DNA of 64,000 bases from Pegea sp. RAD2-039 (GCA_034620365.1 JAQGEQ010000354.1:682001-746000); one strand, 5' to 3'. Counted from the stretch's first letter, positions 13,001 to 25,600 are shown. Translations and numbers: made by a program. Notes: generated by a model from the letters alone, not told the origin.

Positions 13001-16000
13001 AGAATTAACTGGCGAGCTCAGGTTAAAATTTAAATTAACTTTTTCTTCTTTAGTTTGCTGACAACACTTATTTAGAACAAATTACAACGAAGATAGACAA
13101 AAAAGCGGAAAAAGTAGTGTTTCTAGACAGCATAGGTAAAAATTAGTCAAAGTAAACAACCAATCAAATCAATTTAATCGCCATGGCAACACAGCTGCTT
13201 GCAACAGCTAGAAAGTTTTCTTACGTCGACACACAGGAACCGAGCCTGACCAAGTGCCGTCTCCTTGGCAACCGATGACTTCACTGCCGTCCAACCAATA
13301 CCCATCATTACAGGAAAAATGGCATTGGGACATGTAGAAGGCACCGCGGGTACATAGCATATGGCCATCGGAAAATTGAATGTCGATGTCCTTGCACTTT
13401 GATCCTTACGAAATTGACAAAGCGTCCACATTTGCATATTAAAGACTACGTGACGTCACATGACGTCATTATGATCTCGAAAAAGCGCGATTTCAAAGCG
13501 ATAGTGACGTCATAATGCAGAAAGCCTTGAGTCTATTTTCAAGACTACCAAGAAGAAGAGCAAGCAGAGGGTTTTTGAGTTGTGGGAGACCTAGATATCG
13601 GAGGATACTCGGAGAAGCCTGGAAAAAAGGATAAGGATGCAACAACTCACTTTCACACTTCAATTTGCCGGATGACCATTTCCCACTCTTCTCACAAGTC
13701 CTTGAAACATCTTGAGCGATCTGGTAACCTTGGTTACATATCAAAGAGCACACACTCCCAGCATTTGCCTCGTTTGAACAAGATAGGCCTCCATGATGAG
13801 GAATCGTCAGCGGATTACATCCGGCAGCTAAATAAGAAAATTGTTAAAAATTTTGCTTTTATAAAATTATTGTCATATTAATAAACTAATAACGTCACTA
13901 GGTGTCACTATTTGCCCGCTTCTAGATGGCAGATAATAGTCACGACTCAAGTTTAATTATAACTAACTTATACCAGTAGTTTTCCTTTAACACTTCGTAC
14001 CGAAACAAGTTTTAAGATGTCAGTTTATCTAATCATATTTGATGCAGAACGAATTTGTAAGCAAAACTCTTTATCTTAATCTCATTTAAAATTTATTTAT
14101 TGGGTTTCAAAGAAGTTAATCGCATTTTTTTATAATGTGGTTGTAATAGAAGTTTGTGCCAAAATTATCACTCGGTAAACCAAATTGAATTTAATCGATG
14201 AATTTAATGCTTAAGTTAGTTTGTATCAGGAATTTTGCTGTATTTAAAGTAAAACCAAACTAGATATGTCTTCAACCCTAACATTGAATTAAACTAATAA
14301 TTTTTCAGGTTCATTAACTCTTTCAGTGACTTCAGCAAAATTCAAGAATTAAACCTTCAAAGGTATTCATACAGTTAAAGTGAAAAGCATATTTGATGTT
14401 TGTATTTCCGAAGTATTTCTAATAGTGGTAAGTTAAAGTAAAGTGCTTACGAAATGATTAATTAGAAATTTGACTTCGCGTTTTTAATTACAAAAAATAT
14501 ATTAAAAGACTTCCAAACTTAAATATAAAAGTAAATAGTTTAACAGAAAACTTATTAAACCAAATAAAGCAATTCATATTAGCAAAATTTATAAGTCAGC
14601 AAAAGTCTGAAATTTAGTCGATAATATTCCAATATAATTGGATTATTTTGTTTGTGATGTTTAGATTAAAAGGTTTGATAACAGCAGCTTTAAGCAACTT
14701 AAGAGATTTTCTTTCATTCAAAATCTTAGTTTGAAAGTGGTATTGATAAGTAGTCTTATTGATAGCATCAATCATAATAAGATTATTGTACGAGAGAGTT
14801 ACCGGTACATATAAGTATAGGAAGCTTTATACAAAAAAATTACTAATCTTAGAGAAATTATAAAAACTCTTAATCGAATTTATCTCTGAAAGAAGCTTAA
14901 AAGAGTTTTAAGTTTGATTTTATCAATCTAATTTTCAAAAAACAATAAATAACTTACAAATACAAGAGGGGACTTGCTCAATATCCCATTTTCCGCCTTT
15001 CAAACAAGTCCTTACTAATTCCTCTCCACCAACACTTAATTTCCAATCAGGAGCATCACAACTGAATGTACAAGTCACTCCTGTGATGATACTTTCACTA
15101 GAGCAAGACATACTTCCATGCAAAGGAGCAGGACGCTTAGGACATAGAGCTGCAAACATAGAATTACAAAATTTAAACTTCAAATAAAATGTTGAAGTTG
15201 TGATAACTATTTGTAAAAATAACTTTTACTAAAAACTCATTAGATAAATTATTTCATTTTTTTAATTTAGTTTTATGTCTAGACTTTGGAATTATTCTCT
15301 TAACAGAATGTCTGCTTCTTTTTTCTAAAACTTTGATTTTTTACTAATAGTTAAAGAACTTACAAGTGAGAAGGCCTTGCGCCTTAAACAAATACGGGGC
15401 AAAAAAAATCTGAGCACATGTCACTTAAGGTTTAAGCACATAACATAACTTCAAACTTAAATTCAAAAAATTCCAAGTATTGTAAATAACTAGGCTTGGC
15501 TCTCATCAGATAGCTTTGAAGTGCTTTAGCAAAAAAAATTGAAATCTCAATTAACTTGTGGAATATTTTCATCTTAAAACTTTTAATCTTTCGTTCTTAG
15601 AAACTGTTTTCGAGATCTAGTGGTCAACTTATATTTAAAATGCTTACATTTTATTATTTTAAATGTTTAATTTAGTTTCAAAATCATTGGGTTTACAAAA
15701 TAAAAAAGAAACAGAGATGGAATTCCAGTAATTTCCAACCATACATTGCTAGTTCGGTTATATTGACTGCAATTTTAACTTCAATTTTTAGTGATGTCAT
15801 TTTGTGAAAAATCTTTTGATTTTACAAAATCTTTTGATTATCTATTGAAAAAAGATGAGGTAATAGTCTGACTATAGGAACAAACCTCACATTTTTTTAC
15901 AATACCAAAAGATGCAGTCATTGAATGAGTTTTTTTTAAATTACACTATTACTGCAAACCAACAATCATGACGTAATCTCTTATAAAATGCAAATTGAGT

Positions 16001-19000
16001 TTGAGAATTACTCACTTATAGTGGAGCAAACTTCTTTAAGAAGATGACTTTTTATCTCCTGAATATCATCAAAGTTTTCAACCGATAGCACATGATGATC
16101 GACTGGAGGTGAGGCTATCGCTTCAAGTTCTGATCTGTTAAAATCTTCATGAATACTGTTTGCGAAGATTAATTGAATCTTTTACCGAAGAGCAGCAGCA
16201 ACACCGATTGAGAAGACTTCTACTTGAGCGTCTCTTAATCTTCTTGCAGGTTCATCCACACTATCCAAGATTGATTCGCCGTCAGTGATAATAATAGCAG
16301 TCTTGTGAACATCTGGAAAAACATTTGGATATTTTACAATCGAGTTGATAGAAAAGTTGTTGAAAAATTATTTGTATGCAGAACGTGTTTAGCTGACATA
16401 AAATCATTTTCATATCTTTCGTTTGTTGTAAGCAAAGAACTTAAACTAAGTGAAATAGTAAACAGCCTGTGTGTGATTTTCACTACAAAGTTAACAAAGA
16501 CTCAAATCAGACAACAAATAAAAATCACAAAATTTCTTAAAGAAACCACTAAAAATATGAAGAAAATCAAACAGTGTTTTTTTCCTGTATGTTATTAGTA
16601 AAAATCAAAAAAAAAACGTAGTCTTTAAGCTTAAATATTTAAATATTTTCTATGTTTTTAACCTCATATGAGAGCTGTATTTGGTTTAAAGAAAAATATT
16701 TTATTTACTAAACTGAAATTTTTAGTTTGTCAATCAATATTTTTGTATATATGTACAACATTAACCACAATAATGTTAAAATCATTAATTTACTTCTAAA
16801 AATTTGCAATTTTAGTTTATTTGTTAAATAATATTCTTTATTTATTTATAATAATTTATTTATAGCCTAATAGTAATAATATAAAATCAATCAGATTAAC
16901 AAGACTTTAACATTTCAAGATTTGTTCAAGTTGTAGTTTAAAATGATTGAAATTTAGTAATATAAATTTGAAATAAAATTGATATACTAAATTGATTTAA
17001 GATATGATCGTTATATTGAACAATTTATCCGAAAAATAATCATTTGTAATTTTAACCCAATTTTGGCTATTTTTGAATTTCACCTTATTAATAATGACAA
17101 AAATAATTCAAAGAAAAGTATGTTCCAGAAACAGACTAAAATAGGTCTCACTACTCAAAAATTCTCTAAGCAAATAAAGTCTAATCTATCTCAATAAAAC
17201 GGTGATTCTGTGTCGTGGACTCTTAACCACCGTTTATACTTATTCAACCATGGAGTATTATCTCCATCGGAAACGAAAAAAAGCACAAACCAAAAGATTT
17301 ATATATAAATCAAATTTAACAACAGAAAGCGCCCTACATACTTCAATTTATGGTATGCAGCTAGAAATGAACCAAATCTTAAGCTTGACATAAGATGAAA
17401 GCAACAAAAATACAGATTATCTTCATTATATTTTCTTGGCTACTGCATAATATTAACTATCCAATTTGTTTGTTTATAAAACGATTAGGAATAAGTTTTA
17501 TCTAAAGTGCTTCAAATCTTCAAATTTTAAATTAAGAAGTTTTAAATATTGGATAAAATTTTTAGTTGTAACTTAAGCATTTTGTAAACCTCTTCTAGCC
17601 CCATATGATTGTGAGAACATTGTTGTTCGGATGTAGTCTATAGCTCTTCCAGTGGCAGTGTTGCCTCCTTTATACGGCATTTCATTAATAGCTTCTACTA
17701 ATGCTTCCTTGGTAACATGCTGGTTCAAGGTGAATTCAGTTCTGTAAAAATAAACAATTTCAATCACTGATTTTGACATTTATACACTACTTTATCAAAT
17801 ATTCAAAACTTTAGAATAAAATAGGCTTTTTTAAAAGCTGAAAGTTAGTATTTATATTCTAAAAGTAATCTTAATTTCGTCAAATATTAAAAAAATTTTG
17901 ATATATTGAAAGTTTTGACAAGACTATTGAATATAGCTATTTTGAAGAGCTCTTAGACACAATTAGACTTATGGGAGAAAAAAATTGTTTTCTTATCTAA
18001 AAACTGTCATTTCAATCAACAAAACTTCCCAAGTTTAAAACCAGTAGTCATGATGAAATGAACATTTCTTGCAAACAAAAGTTATGCATACAAATAAGAT
18101 ATGATTTTTCGGTAGTTAACTCGTTATAAACTATTCGACTTTTAACGTTATTTTTGTTTCTGCTTCTTGAAATTAGAAGCATGTGTTTGCTTTTTACAAT
18201 TAATCACAGTTGAACCGTAACTACCTGACATTTTTAGTTTTATTGCAAGTTTCACTTATAATTGCTGCATGCAAAGCTTGAAATAGACTTATTAATTGCT
18301 CCATAATTATAATATATCATTAAGTTCTTACACCACACTTATTTAGTAAAAGTAGTAAACATCTACTTAAAAGCAGAAGCTGAAAATATAAATAAATCTA
18401 AAATAAACTGTATATTTTTTCTAACAGTCACTTAGTTAAGGTTCACCTTGGGTCATCTGAGTATTGAGCCATTCCTATGAGGACACTATCGAAACCTATA
18501 GTAAAAGCATTAACCAAATCTACTAAAAATTTTTGCATCTTTTTAAAGTTTGATGGTCCCACACTCCAAGAACCATCAATTAAAATGACGATATCAGTTT
18601 TGTCAGCCTTTTTGCAATCCTTTATAACGGTTCCTCCTCCTTGAGCTAAACCAATTTCAGTTGTTTCTGTAAGAGACAACAACAAATTGTATTCTGTAAA
18701 TAACTTTATTTTCAGCTTTTTAATTGAAAATTTCTTTATTGGTTTTTTTAGCACTTACATTTTTGTGTAGCTTCCTTATCACTTATAGTTTGTTTGATAC
18801 TTACATCAAATATTTATCTTACAATAAAGACAATTAATAACGAAATTTTTTATGCTTAGATTGAATTATTATTTTAGTAATAGTTAGTTTCAGCAGTTTA
18901 TGCAATCGACACAAACAGTTTCACTTATACAAGCACATGCACTGATTGATAGGTTTTATATAAAGTGTCAGCATTTTATTTATGAATAAATATAGTAAAC

Positions 19001-22000
19001 TTGCAAATCTAATTTTGGTAAAATAATCCAATTTTGTAACTTTTAATCTTTATCAAGAGGATTATACAACAAATATTCCATAACTATAATTTTAGAATCA
19101 ATGTAAATAGTTTAAGAAGCTTTTAATAAATATTTTATTTGTTTGTTTTTTAATCAAGCTGTTTTGAACAAATTTTTTTTTACTAAAAAAGTTACAATGC
19201 AAAGAAAACAAGTTAAAGCAGAAAAATACATTCAAATAATTTCAATGGCTTTTAAAATTTCGCTTTGGTTGCTTTATAACTACCAAGCAATATTGGTGTG
19301 ATTACTTTATCATTATAGTTTAGCTTTATGTTTCAATATTTAGCTTTATACAAGTAGCTTGAAAATTTGCAGAACATTTTGAATTACACGTTTATATATA
19401 GGATATAAATTTTATACAAACAATACCGCTAGCCATACCACCTCATGAGTATTAGTAGACAGTTGTTTGTACACTTGAACTGTGTAAGGTTTTTATCTAG
19501 CTGCCCTAAGCATTATAAATTTATGTAAAGGAAATAGTTATTGTAATAAAATTAAGATAAAAGATTATATTTGATGGTATTTAGCTGCATAAATGCATTT
19601 GTTGTGAATGCTTACTGTTTAAAATACTCAACAATATTTCTTACCTATGTCACCTTCTGAAACACAAAATGTTTATCGTTTTTAATTTTTTTAGTTGGAA
19701 AGATTTTAGTATTTAGCTAGCGTAGTAGATTATTGATAAATATGATGAATTAAATTCATAAAGTATAATCAAAATTAGTATTTACTTTAAGTGTTTGTAT
19801 AAGTTTTAAGAAGTTTTTTAATTAGCTATTTCTTTTTTTAATAACTATCAGTTCATCTTTGCTGTGGTGTAAAGTTAGAAATCAAGTTTTTATTAGGTTA
19901 GTTGAGTAAAACCAATGACATATTAAACCTTGTTTTAAAACAACAAACATTTTGTCGAACAATTTTTAATAAATCACTTTTGCACCTGTAGTAGTGACCC
20001 TTGAAATAGCAGGATCGCTGTATTGAGCATGAGTTCTTGATCTAACTTCAACTTGATATCTTGTTGAAGGATGAAGACTTCGAAAAGTGAATGATGTTGA
20101 GTAACTATCAAGTTCAATTAGTTGAGAGTCATGCCCATCTCCTTTAATCAATGTTAGACGATAACCAATAATTTCACTGGTCCTGAAAATATGTCAAAGT
20201 TAGATTTAACTGCAACCAGCTTTTTGTATGTTTGATTCTCAGCATAAAATCGAAAACTGAACTATTAAAAATGGACAGATACCCGAAACTGTTCCACTTA
20301 TCAGCTCACTTGTAACTTAGATTTAAAAAAATTCCATTGAATAGTTTAATTGATTTTATACAAACTCTTCAAGTAATTGAAACTTGTTAATGAGAAGACT
20401 TTTATGGTGACAAAGAATTCGGTAGAAAGGAGAAATAAAATAAAAAGCTTGCTACAAAATGATCACATGACTGTACGCTCGATTGCTCAAGATGGTGATA
20501 AGTCACTCAGTATTTTAATGTAGGAAAGAGTCATCTAACACTTGCTGATCGATATTACATCAGAATTTGGTTACTGATCGACCACCTCTACTTATGTAAT
20601 ATGTATAAGTCAGGCCCTCTTGTAATAGCAAACAGAAAATGTTTACTCTTGAAAAAGGACTCATGTGTGTAATTTAGAACTTGAAGGGTCTTAGCATTCA
20701 TGATTGCTCAATGATAGAAGAGTTTTAAGACACAGAGGCAACAATTTCTGAAGTCTTCAAGCAGTAAAATCTTTGAGTGTAACTCAAAATTCAATGTAGA
20801 ATTTTGATTATCTGAGCTGAACAGTACTTTGCGTTAAACTATTCATAATAAAAAAATTTCTAGAAAATAATTACATTTTAGAGATGTATTTATTAAGTTC
20901 TTACTTCTTTTACAAAAAAACAACTCAACGAAATTGCTCAAATGATTTGTGGTTGAATTAAAAGGTGAGAAACTATTGTAAAATGTTATGTTGAAATCTT
21001 GCTTCCATGTAAAACTGATGTGTCTTTGGACAGACACGCCTATTATTTTTTTGTTGATTGATCATCAATTGAAAATTTATTTTTATTATTCATATTTCAC
21101 AATATGATTGCAAGAAAGTTAGAAACTTTTTAGCACACTAGAATCAGTAAAACATTACGATGAACTCTTTGTGAAAACTTTTAATCTATTTACAACTTAT
21201 CCACAAAAATTTGCTAAAACAGCTTCTGTGCCCACTATACTAAATCAACATTTACCGAACATTAAGACTTCGAAAGTAAGTTTGGTCTCGTTTTTTGGTT
21301 AGCTCATTTTCAAATATTATAAATTCTTTCAGCAATTTTTTTTATTTTCAAAACAAATTCACTTTTGATCCCATGAAATCCATGTTTGACGCATGTATGC
21401 ATTTTTGTGTTGGAATTTAAACATTACATTACCACAATTTTTGAAAACAAGTTTAAAGATCAACTAACCGACGTGGATGATCCCAGCTAATTGTAAAAAA
21501 GTCCGGGCCTTTTTGGGGAAATTGAACTCGCCTTGGCTTCATTCCTGTAAAGAAAAACATTCACAGAACTAAAAATACTTTTCTATAATCAATCATTTAA
21601 TAGTAATAAAAAGATTTTTTATCTTGCAGGAAGATCAGAGTGAAATTTTTGTGCATGTAGAAGCAAAGCTATTTAAATAGTTGAAGAAAAAAAGCGACAA
21701 ACAACAAAATCAAGATGTTTCTAAGTAAGGATTATTGACGGGTGATTAAATATATGTAACTGACTGAAAGATGACTTGACGATAACAATAATCTTTAGCT
21801 GATGGAAGCTTTCAACTACATTCTTTCAACAGTTATTTAATATTTTTGTATAATTTGAACTTTGTAACTTTAACAAAGCACCAATGTTTAAAATAAAAAG
21901 ATCAGCTTTGATCTGTTTCTCTTTAAATAAATTAAAAAGAGTCTTTAAGCTCTTAAAATATATCGCGTACGTTTAATTTGTAGTTTTAAAATTGGGCTTT

Positions 22001-22632
22001 TACACTAAAGACTTCTTGTCAGAATTGATTTGCTTCAGAAGGTATTTCACACCTTAAAAGGGAAACAGTTTTATGCTAGCAAGAATTTGTTAAATTCTTT
22101 TAAGAGATTATCATAGTAAAGCCTTTGCAAACAATTACATAATTGACAGATTTGTAAAAGTCTCAAAATGTCCTGAGTATAAGAAAAGGTAGTGGATACT
22201 TTGCAAGATATGTAAGAATTGCAGAAGATTTTATCGGTAGATAATTTAATAAGTTTCACATTACAATAATCTCAGACAATTAAAGAAAATTTATGAAAAT
22301 TTTGAAGTCTGGGTGTGGCATAAACATTGAAAGTATCTTAATCATGTACACACATGTGAAAAAGATTAAGCTCAGATGAAACGGTCTTGAAAAATTAAAA
22401 TAATTGATCTCTTCAATTTGAAATCTATCCAAAAATATCGAAATAAGTAATATTATAACTAAAAAATTAATTCGAAAAAATAAAATTTTTTTCTTAATTT
22501 CTTAATTACCGATAAGAAATAAAAATTCACAAAACCGATAATCTAACCTGCAGCTCTTCTTCGTTGACAATCAACTTCTTGAAAATATGTTGAGACCGCG
22601 ACAAGAATGATAATAAAAAGTCTAAGCTTCAT
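105..22632 (-). CDS. Large secreted FN3-VWA-multi-sushi (CCP) protein, 3' end outside window
   Basis: Forty-two coding exons joined on GT/AG borders with matching phase give 1,810 codons without a stop; the gene continues past the left edge. Order of modules: signal peptide (residues 1-22), one fibronectin III domain (about 30-120), a micro-exon, one VWA domain (about 135-325), then 24 complete CCP modules and a partial 25th. This order recalls matrix and adhesion proteins: polydom/SVEP1 also joins VWA to CCPs, and FACIT collagens join FN3 to VWA. No EGF, pentraxin or collagen repeat is seen in the window. A secreted or cell-surface recognition role is inferred. The start at 22,632 is chosen because it opens a clear signal peptide and nothing coding fits upstream. 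Nearly all CCPs have six cysteines, as in selectins. No transmembrane segment is reached. Module identity is secure; the exact function is unknown. Confidence 0.9.
1152..7400 (-). other. CCP modules 10-21 built from recurring exon cassettes
   Basis: Twenty-one exons encode twelve six-cysteine CCPs. Cassette A is 95 + 82 nt (one CCP): 7,306-7,400/7,145-7,226; 5,165-5,259/4,511-4,592; 4,208-4,302/4,052-4,133; 3,200-3,294/2,751-2,832. Cassette B is 95 + 128 + 131 or 134 nt (two CCPs): 6,287-6,381/6,111-6,238/5,883-6,013; 3,741-3,835/3,560-3,687/3,372-3,505; 1,547-1,641/1,361-1,488/1,152-1,285. A variant, 2,597-2,691/2,368-2,544/1,707-1,788 (95 + 177 + 82), looks like two A cassettes with the intron between them lost. 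All first halves end in phase 0 after the fourth cysteine; B adds a phase-2 intron right before the second cysteine of its second CCP. Typical second halves read EGYELSGS and TCQ, then W-S/T-G. Confidence 0.9.
1950..2200 (-). repeat. Interspersed repeat, family R1, copy 1 (intronic)
   Basis: This block in the intron between CCP exons 1,707-1,788 and 2,368-2,544 matches 57,553-57,775 over several stretches, such as GGTTATGCAGCG, GTCGCAGGAGCTGT and TTGGCTTTAAA. On the minus strand both copies can be read with the shared peptide VVLTAPATPA followed by a shared SLHNL/PLHNL stretch. It is richer in GC than the flanks. It could be a fragment of a transposon coding region or a non-autonomous repeat; I cannot assign a class. 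Exact ends are unclear. Confidence 0.75.
7581..8083 (-). other. CCP modules 8-9, three exons
   Basis: Exons 7,965-8,083, 7,728-7,907 and 7,581-7,665 encode two CCPs. The phase-0 introns fall inside each domain, just after the fourth cysteine. The middle exon carries the second half of CCP8 and the first half of CCP9. CCP8 has an insertion rich in Ser, Glu and Pro between its second and third cysteines, and Phe where the usual Trp stands (NYTFSGS). This is the point along the gene where structure changes from one exon per CCP to split CCPs. Confidence 0.88.
8084..9846. other. 1.8-kb intron between CCP7 and CCP8; nothing coding seen
   Basis: No exon of either strand with fitting phase was found. 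A block at about 8,270-8,620 is less AT-rich than its surroundings and has a 73-codon open frame on the plus strand, but no recognisable domain; it may be an old repeat. The remainder is AT-rich intron sequence. Confidence 0.5.
9847..15149 (-). other. CCP modules 1-7, one exon per module
   Basis: Seven exons each encode one complete sushi domain in phase 1-1: 14,958-15,149; 13,651-13,827; 13,225-13,404; 12,622-12,807; 12,184-12,375; 11,601-11,777; 9,847-10,029 (177-192 nt). Each has six cysteines and most have the Gly-Tyr and Trp landmarks, for example NQGYQIA and GKWSSG in CCP2. The exon at 13,225 uses an acceptor ending GTAAG, which is weak but keeps the frame. Symmetric one-module exons are the classic unit for shuffling and duplication. 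Introns at 13,828-14,957 and 10,030-11,600 exceed 1 kb; the second holds a base-composition anomaly listed separately. Confidence 0.9.
10090..11170. repeat. GC-richer intronic block, probable degraded mobile element
   Basis: Inside the intron 10,030-11,600 the base composition shifts: runs such as GCGTGCAGCGCACACACACG (about 10,460) and a GAAGAAG-rich stretch (about 10,345) differ from the AT-rich flanks. Minus-strand reading around 10,905-11,060 gives a peptide with short stretches that look coding (LLARDRRLDQLLLAREYPL) but with internal stops. No transposase or reverse transcriptase motif is visible, so the class is not assigned. This is an inference from composition and broken reading frames. 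Confidence 0.4.
16016..18666 (-). other. VWA domain with complete MIDAS, four exons
   Basis: Exons 18,447-18,666, 17,590-17,741, 16,186-16,312 and 16,016-16,134 (220, 152, 127 and 119 nt) encode one von Willebrand A domain of the collagen/matrilin type. The metal-ion site is intact: DxSxS in VILIDGSWSVG, the Thr in YKGGNTATG, and the Asp in IIITDGES. The family uses this site to bind ligands through Mg2+ or Mn2+. Phases are 1-2-1-2-1, and the last three exon lengths equal those of the small VWA gene at 38-40 kb. Introns of 705, 1,277 and 51 nt separate the exons; the 1.28-kb intron (16,313-17,589) shows no feature. Confidence 0.92.
19645..19656 (-). other. 12-nt micro-exon in the linker between FN3 and VWA
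   Basis: A 12-nt stretch (AAGGTGACATAG on the minus strand) is flanked by a good acceptor (GTTTCAG) and a good donor (GTAAGAA). It is in phase 1 at both ends, as are the exons on either side, and adds Glu-Gly-Asp-Ile to an acidic/Thr linker. Because it is symmetric, the message stays in frame with or without it, so it could be alternatively spliced. Support is splice-site quality and phase only; RNA data would settle it. Confidence 0.6.
19986..21544 (-). other. Fibronectin type III domain, two exons (21,469-21,544; 19,986-20,182)
   Basis: Two exons (76 and 197 nt, phases 1-2-1) encode one FN3 domain. The conserved Trp of strand B is in FTISWDHP, the C-strand motif in IIGYRLTL, and the Leu/Tyr pair in LHPSTRYQVEVRS. 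The domain closes with VTTTG before the micro-exon. FN3 domains act as adhesion or spacer modules. The 1.3-kb intron inside it (20,183-21,468) contains nothing I can identify. Confidence 0.88.
22548..22632 (-). other. First coding exon: signal peptide of the FN3-VWA-CCP gene
   Basis: The exon encodes 28 codons plus one base. It begins MKLRLFIIILVAV, a basic start followed by a hydrophobic core, and is followed by a likely cleavage site near the Cys at residue 22. A basic stretch (QRRR) comes next. The donor is GTTAG and the exon ends in phase 1. The peptide sends the protein to the secretory pathway, which fits its disulphide-rich downstream modules. Confidence 0.85.
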
Positions 22633-25600
22633 ATTTTACTTCCGTCGATAAACAAAATAAAAAATCAAATAAAATTATAAGTAAGCAGGTCTCTTGTAGT
22701 ACCTGTTGACTTTAAAAGCTCTTTTTGAGTTTAACTAACTAAAGAAACTTTAAAAGCTGTATGCGTAGCAACAAATTAAGACTTGTAATGAAGATTTAAA
22801 AATGGTAAGACGTGTAGCAGGCATATGATCAGCAAACTAATAGTTGAAATCTACTTTTGCGTTGCTTTCTTTTTCTTGAATAGCAATGAGAGAAAAAAGC
22901 AAAACAGTCTATATCCTACTCATGTCTGCGTTTGAAAAACTTACAAAAGAAATATCAGAAAAGCTCTATCAAACTGTCTCACATATATTCAAGCTTGTGT
23001 AGATTTTTTACTTCCAAATAGTAAACAATTTAAAGTTTGTTATTTGTAATGTTTATAAATAGTTTGTTTATTTTTCAATTGGGATCTATTCATATGCAAC
23101 AGTCAGTACTTATACAGTCTACTCATTGGATATACGATAAGAAAAAGTGATTTAATACTTGTGCAAACTTCTAAACACATCAATGATAAAAAGTGATAAA
23201 TCTAAAAACATATATAAATCTAAGCTTATGTGTGAGCCAACAAAAATATCTAAATCGAAGTAACCACCCTGAAAGTACCTCAAATTTTTTTTCACTTATT
23301 TAAAGTGGGCTATGAATTTAATTGATATTCAGGCATATGTTGAATTTCTTTGTCAATTAAAAGTAGAAATACTGATGGATAGATAAAGAAGAATAAAATT
23401 AGAAATTTTGTGTCCTACTTAATTGTAACATTGTATAGTATTCCAAGAAATAAGGACTTACTCAATCTGTAGTATATTTGCTTACTTTGTACATTCTGAA
23501 TTTCAAAAATTACATCTAGCTTGACAAGTTAAAACATTTAAACGCAAAAGACTCTCAGCTAGTAAAATCTATTTTATCAAAGCTTTTTAATCTTTAATTA
23601 TTTGGTTGTCAATTAAGCTTTTCTCCTAAACATCTTTCTGCTAGATATTTGCAAAAACTCTCGTTGTACTATTGCTTTTAAATTTAAATTATGTTTATTT
23701 TTTGTTTGGGAATGTTATTTGGTTAGGAAGATTGAAACGAAAAGGCTTTTATTTGTTAAGTGTTGATCAAACACACTGGTATAGATTTCGCATTTTTCAG
23801 GTTAAACTTAGTTTACCTTTCAACTAATTGACATATCCAAAAAAAGATGCTTTAAATGCCTTGAACTATTTAAAATCAAACGTTGTATCAAAACAAGGCT
23901 GTGAAGAAATACTAACAGATTCTAAAACTTAAACTTGACTCTCCTGTTAGTTAGATTCAAGTGATAATCTTAGATGTGACTAATGCTTAGTGAGCAATTA
24001 ACAGTTGGTTTAAAGTAAATAAATCTCAGAAGACAATATTTAATCGTAACTCCCAAAGGATTCAATCAACTACTACTCTAAAAACTTTTCGGGCTTCATC
24101 TGATGTCTTAGATCTTTCTTTTATCTAAATGATAACTAATTGGAGAAGAAGGTATTTTTATTATACAAAAGGTCAGAACCTATGTTTTCTTATAACATTA
24201 AGTGATTGATAAATTCCACAAGGGCTCAACTATACTAACGTTGAACTTGATTTAAAGTAAAGTTTGAATATTTTTTTATATTTTAAATTATATTTTATAG
24301 GCATGAAGCTAACTAAGCATGATTAAAGTAAAAAGATTCAAATGTTTGAACAGAAGAACAAATAAACTGTTATAATCCACAAAAGTCAGAGTTAAAAACT
24401 AATTACTTTGAAATAACTGTCTTAGAATTTTTAAAACAATTTTTCATTCACTGTTTAACTTTTCTTCACCACATTAGCTGGTTTCAATTATCATTTTTTA
24501 ATATTTTGCGATAAAAGTATTTTGGCTCGGCTTATATTGATTTATCTTTAACCTGGCGAGAACATCTATGTTTTATTTGTCAAATTTTTAATTAGAATTC
24601 TTTTATATATTAAACATATGCACAAAAAATTATGAAACACATTCCAAAAACCTTAAGTTTGTCTTAAATATTATCTCGAATTTATATCAAATAAATGGTT
24701 GTATTTTAGGCGTTCAAATCTCTTGAGAAAAGTTTGATTTTTACTTAAGTAACCTTCAACTATAACTATTTCTGTATACAAAAAAATATAAGAAAATTCT
24801 TGAACTTATCTATCACCAAAAACTTGTTAAATAAAAAACTGTAAATTACCAAAAAATTCAAATCAAGACACTAAGTATTTGACTTATATAGTATAAACGT
24901 TATATTTATTTTACAAGCTGCAATCTTTTGGTTTTTATTTGAAACTTGATCAAAGCCATGCTTTCAAATAATTAATCTCAAGTTCCATATAAAAAGCAGA
25001 AGCTAAGACAGGTCTTACTTGTTTTATCAGACAATATTTTGGTTTTGATAACCCATTTTAAGCACAAAAAAAATATTAAAAGACAGAAATGTGACTTGAA
25101 AAACTTAATACAAAGAAGTTTTGGGCTTTGTCCGGTCTTAGTCACAGAGAGTACCACAAGAAATAGGTAAAAACTTCTTACAGTTCAAATCATGCGACTC
25201 AAGTAAGTTAAAAACTACATATTTTCAATTGTAGTTTTCAAATCTCTTTTTATTATTTGTTTCGTACTTTTTAAGCTTAGTGAGAAAGTCAAAATAAAAA
25301 CTTATATCAAATATAACATTATATAACTACTGTTAAGTTTTGAATCACTCTTATAAATATGAAAACAAAACTTTGGAAAAAGTAGTAAATGTTTTACTCC
25401 ATTATTTGCGCTGATTAAAAATTCAAATACTGTTCAAGTAACCAGATTACTCTTAAGTAGTAGAAGCTGACTCTGCTGGCGTTAATAACATAAAAATACT
25501 AGAAGTTTATTCGCCGATCTATTCTTTAAATGAAACTCTTGCAAGCTTATCTAATTCATTTATTAATAATTTCAATGAGTCAAAGTAATGGAAACATAGA

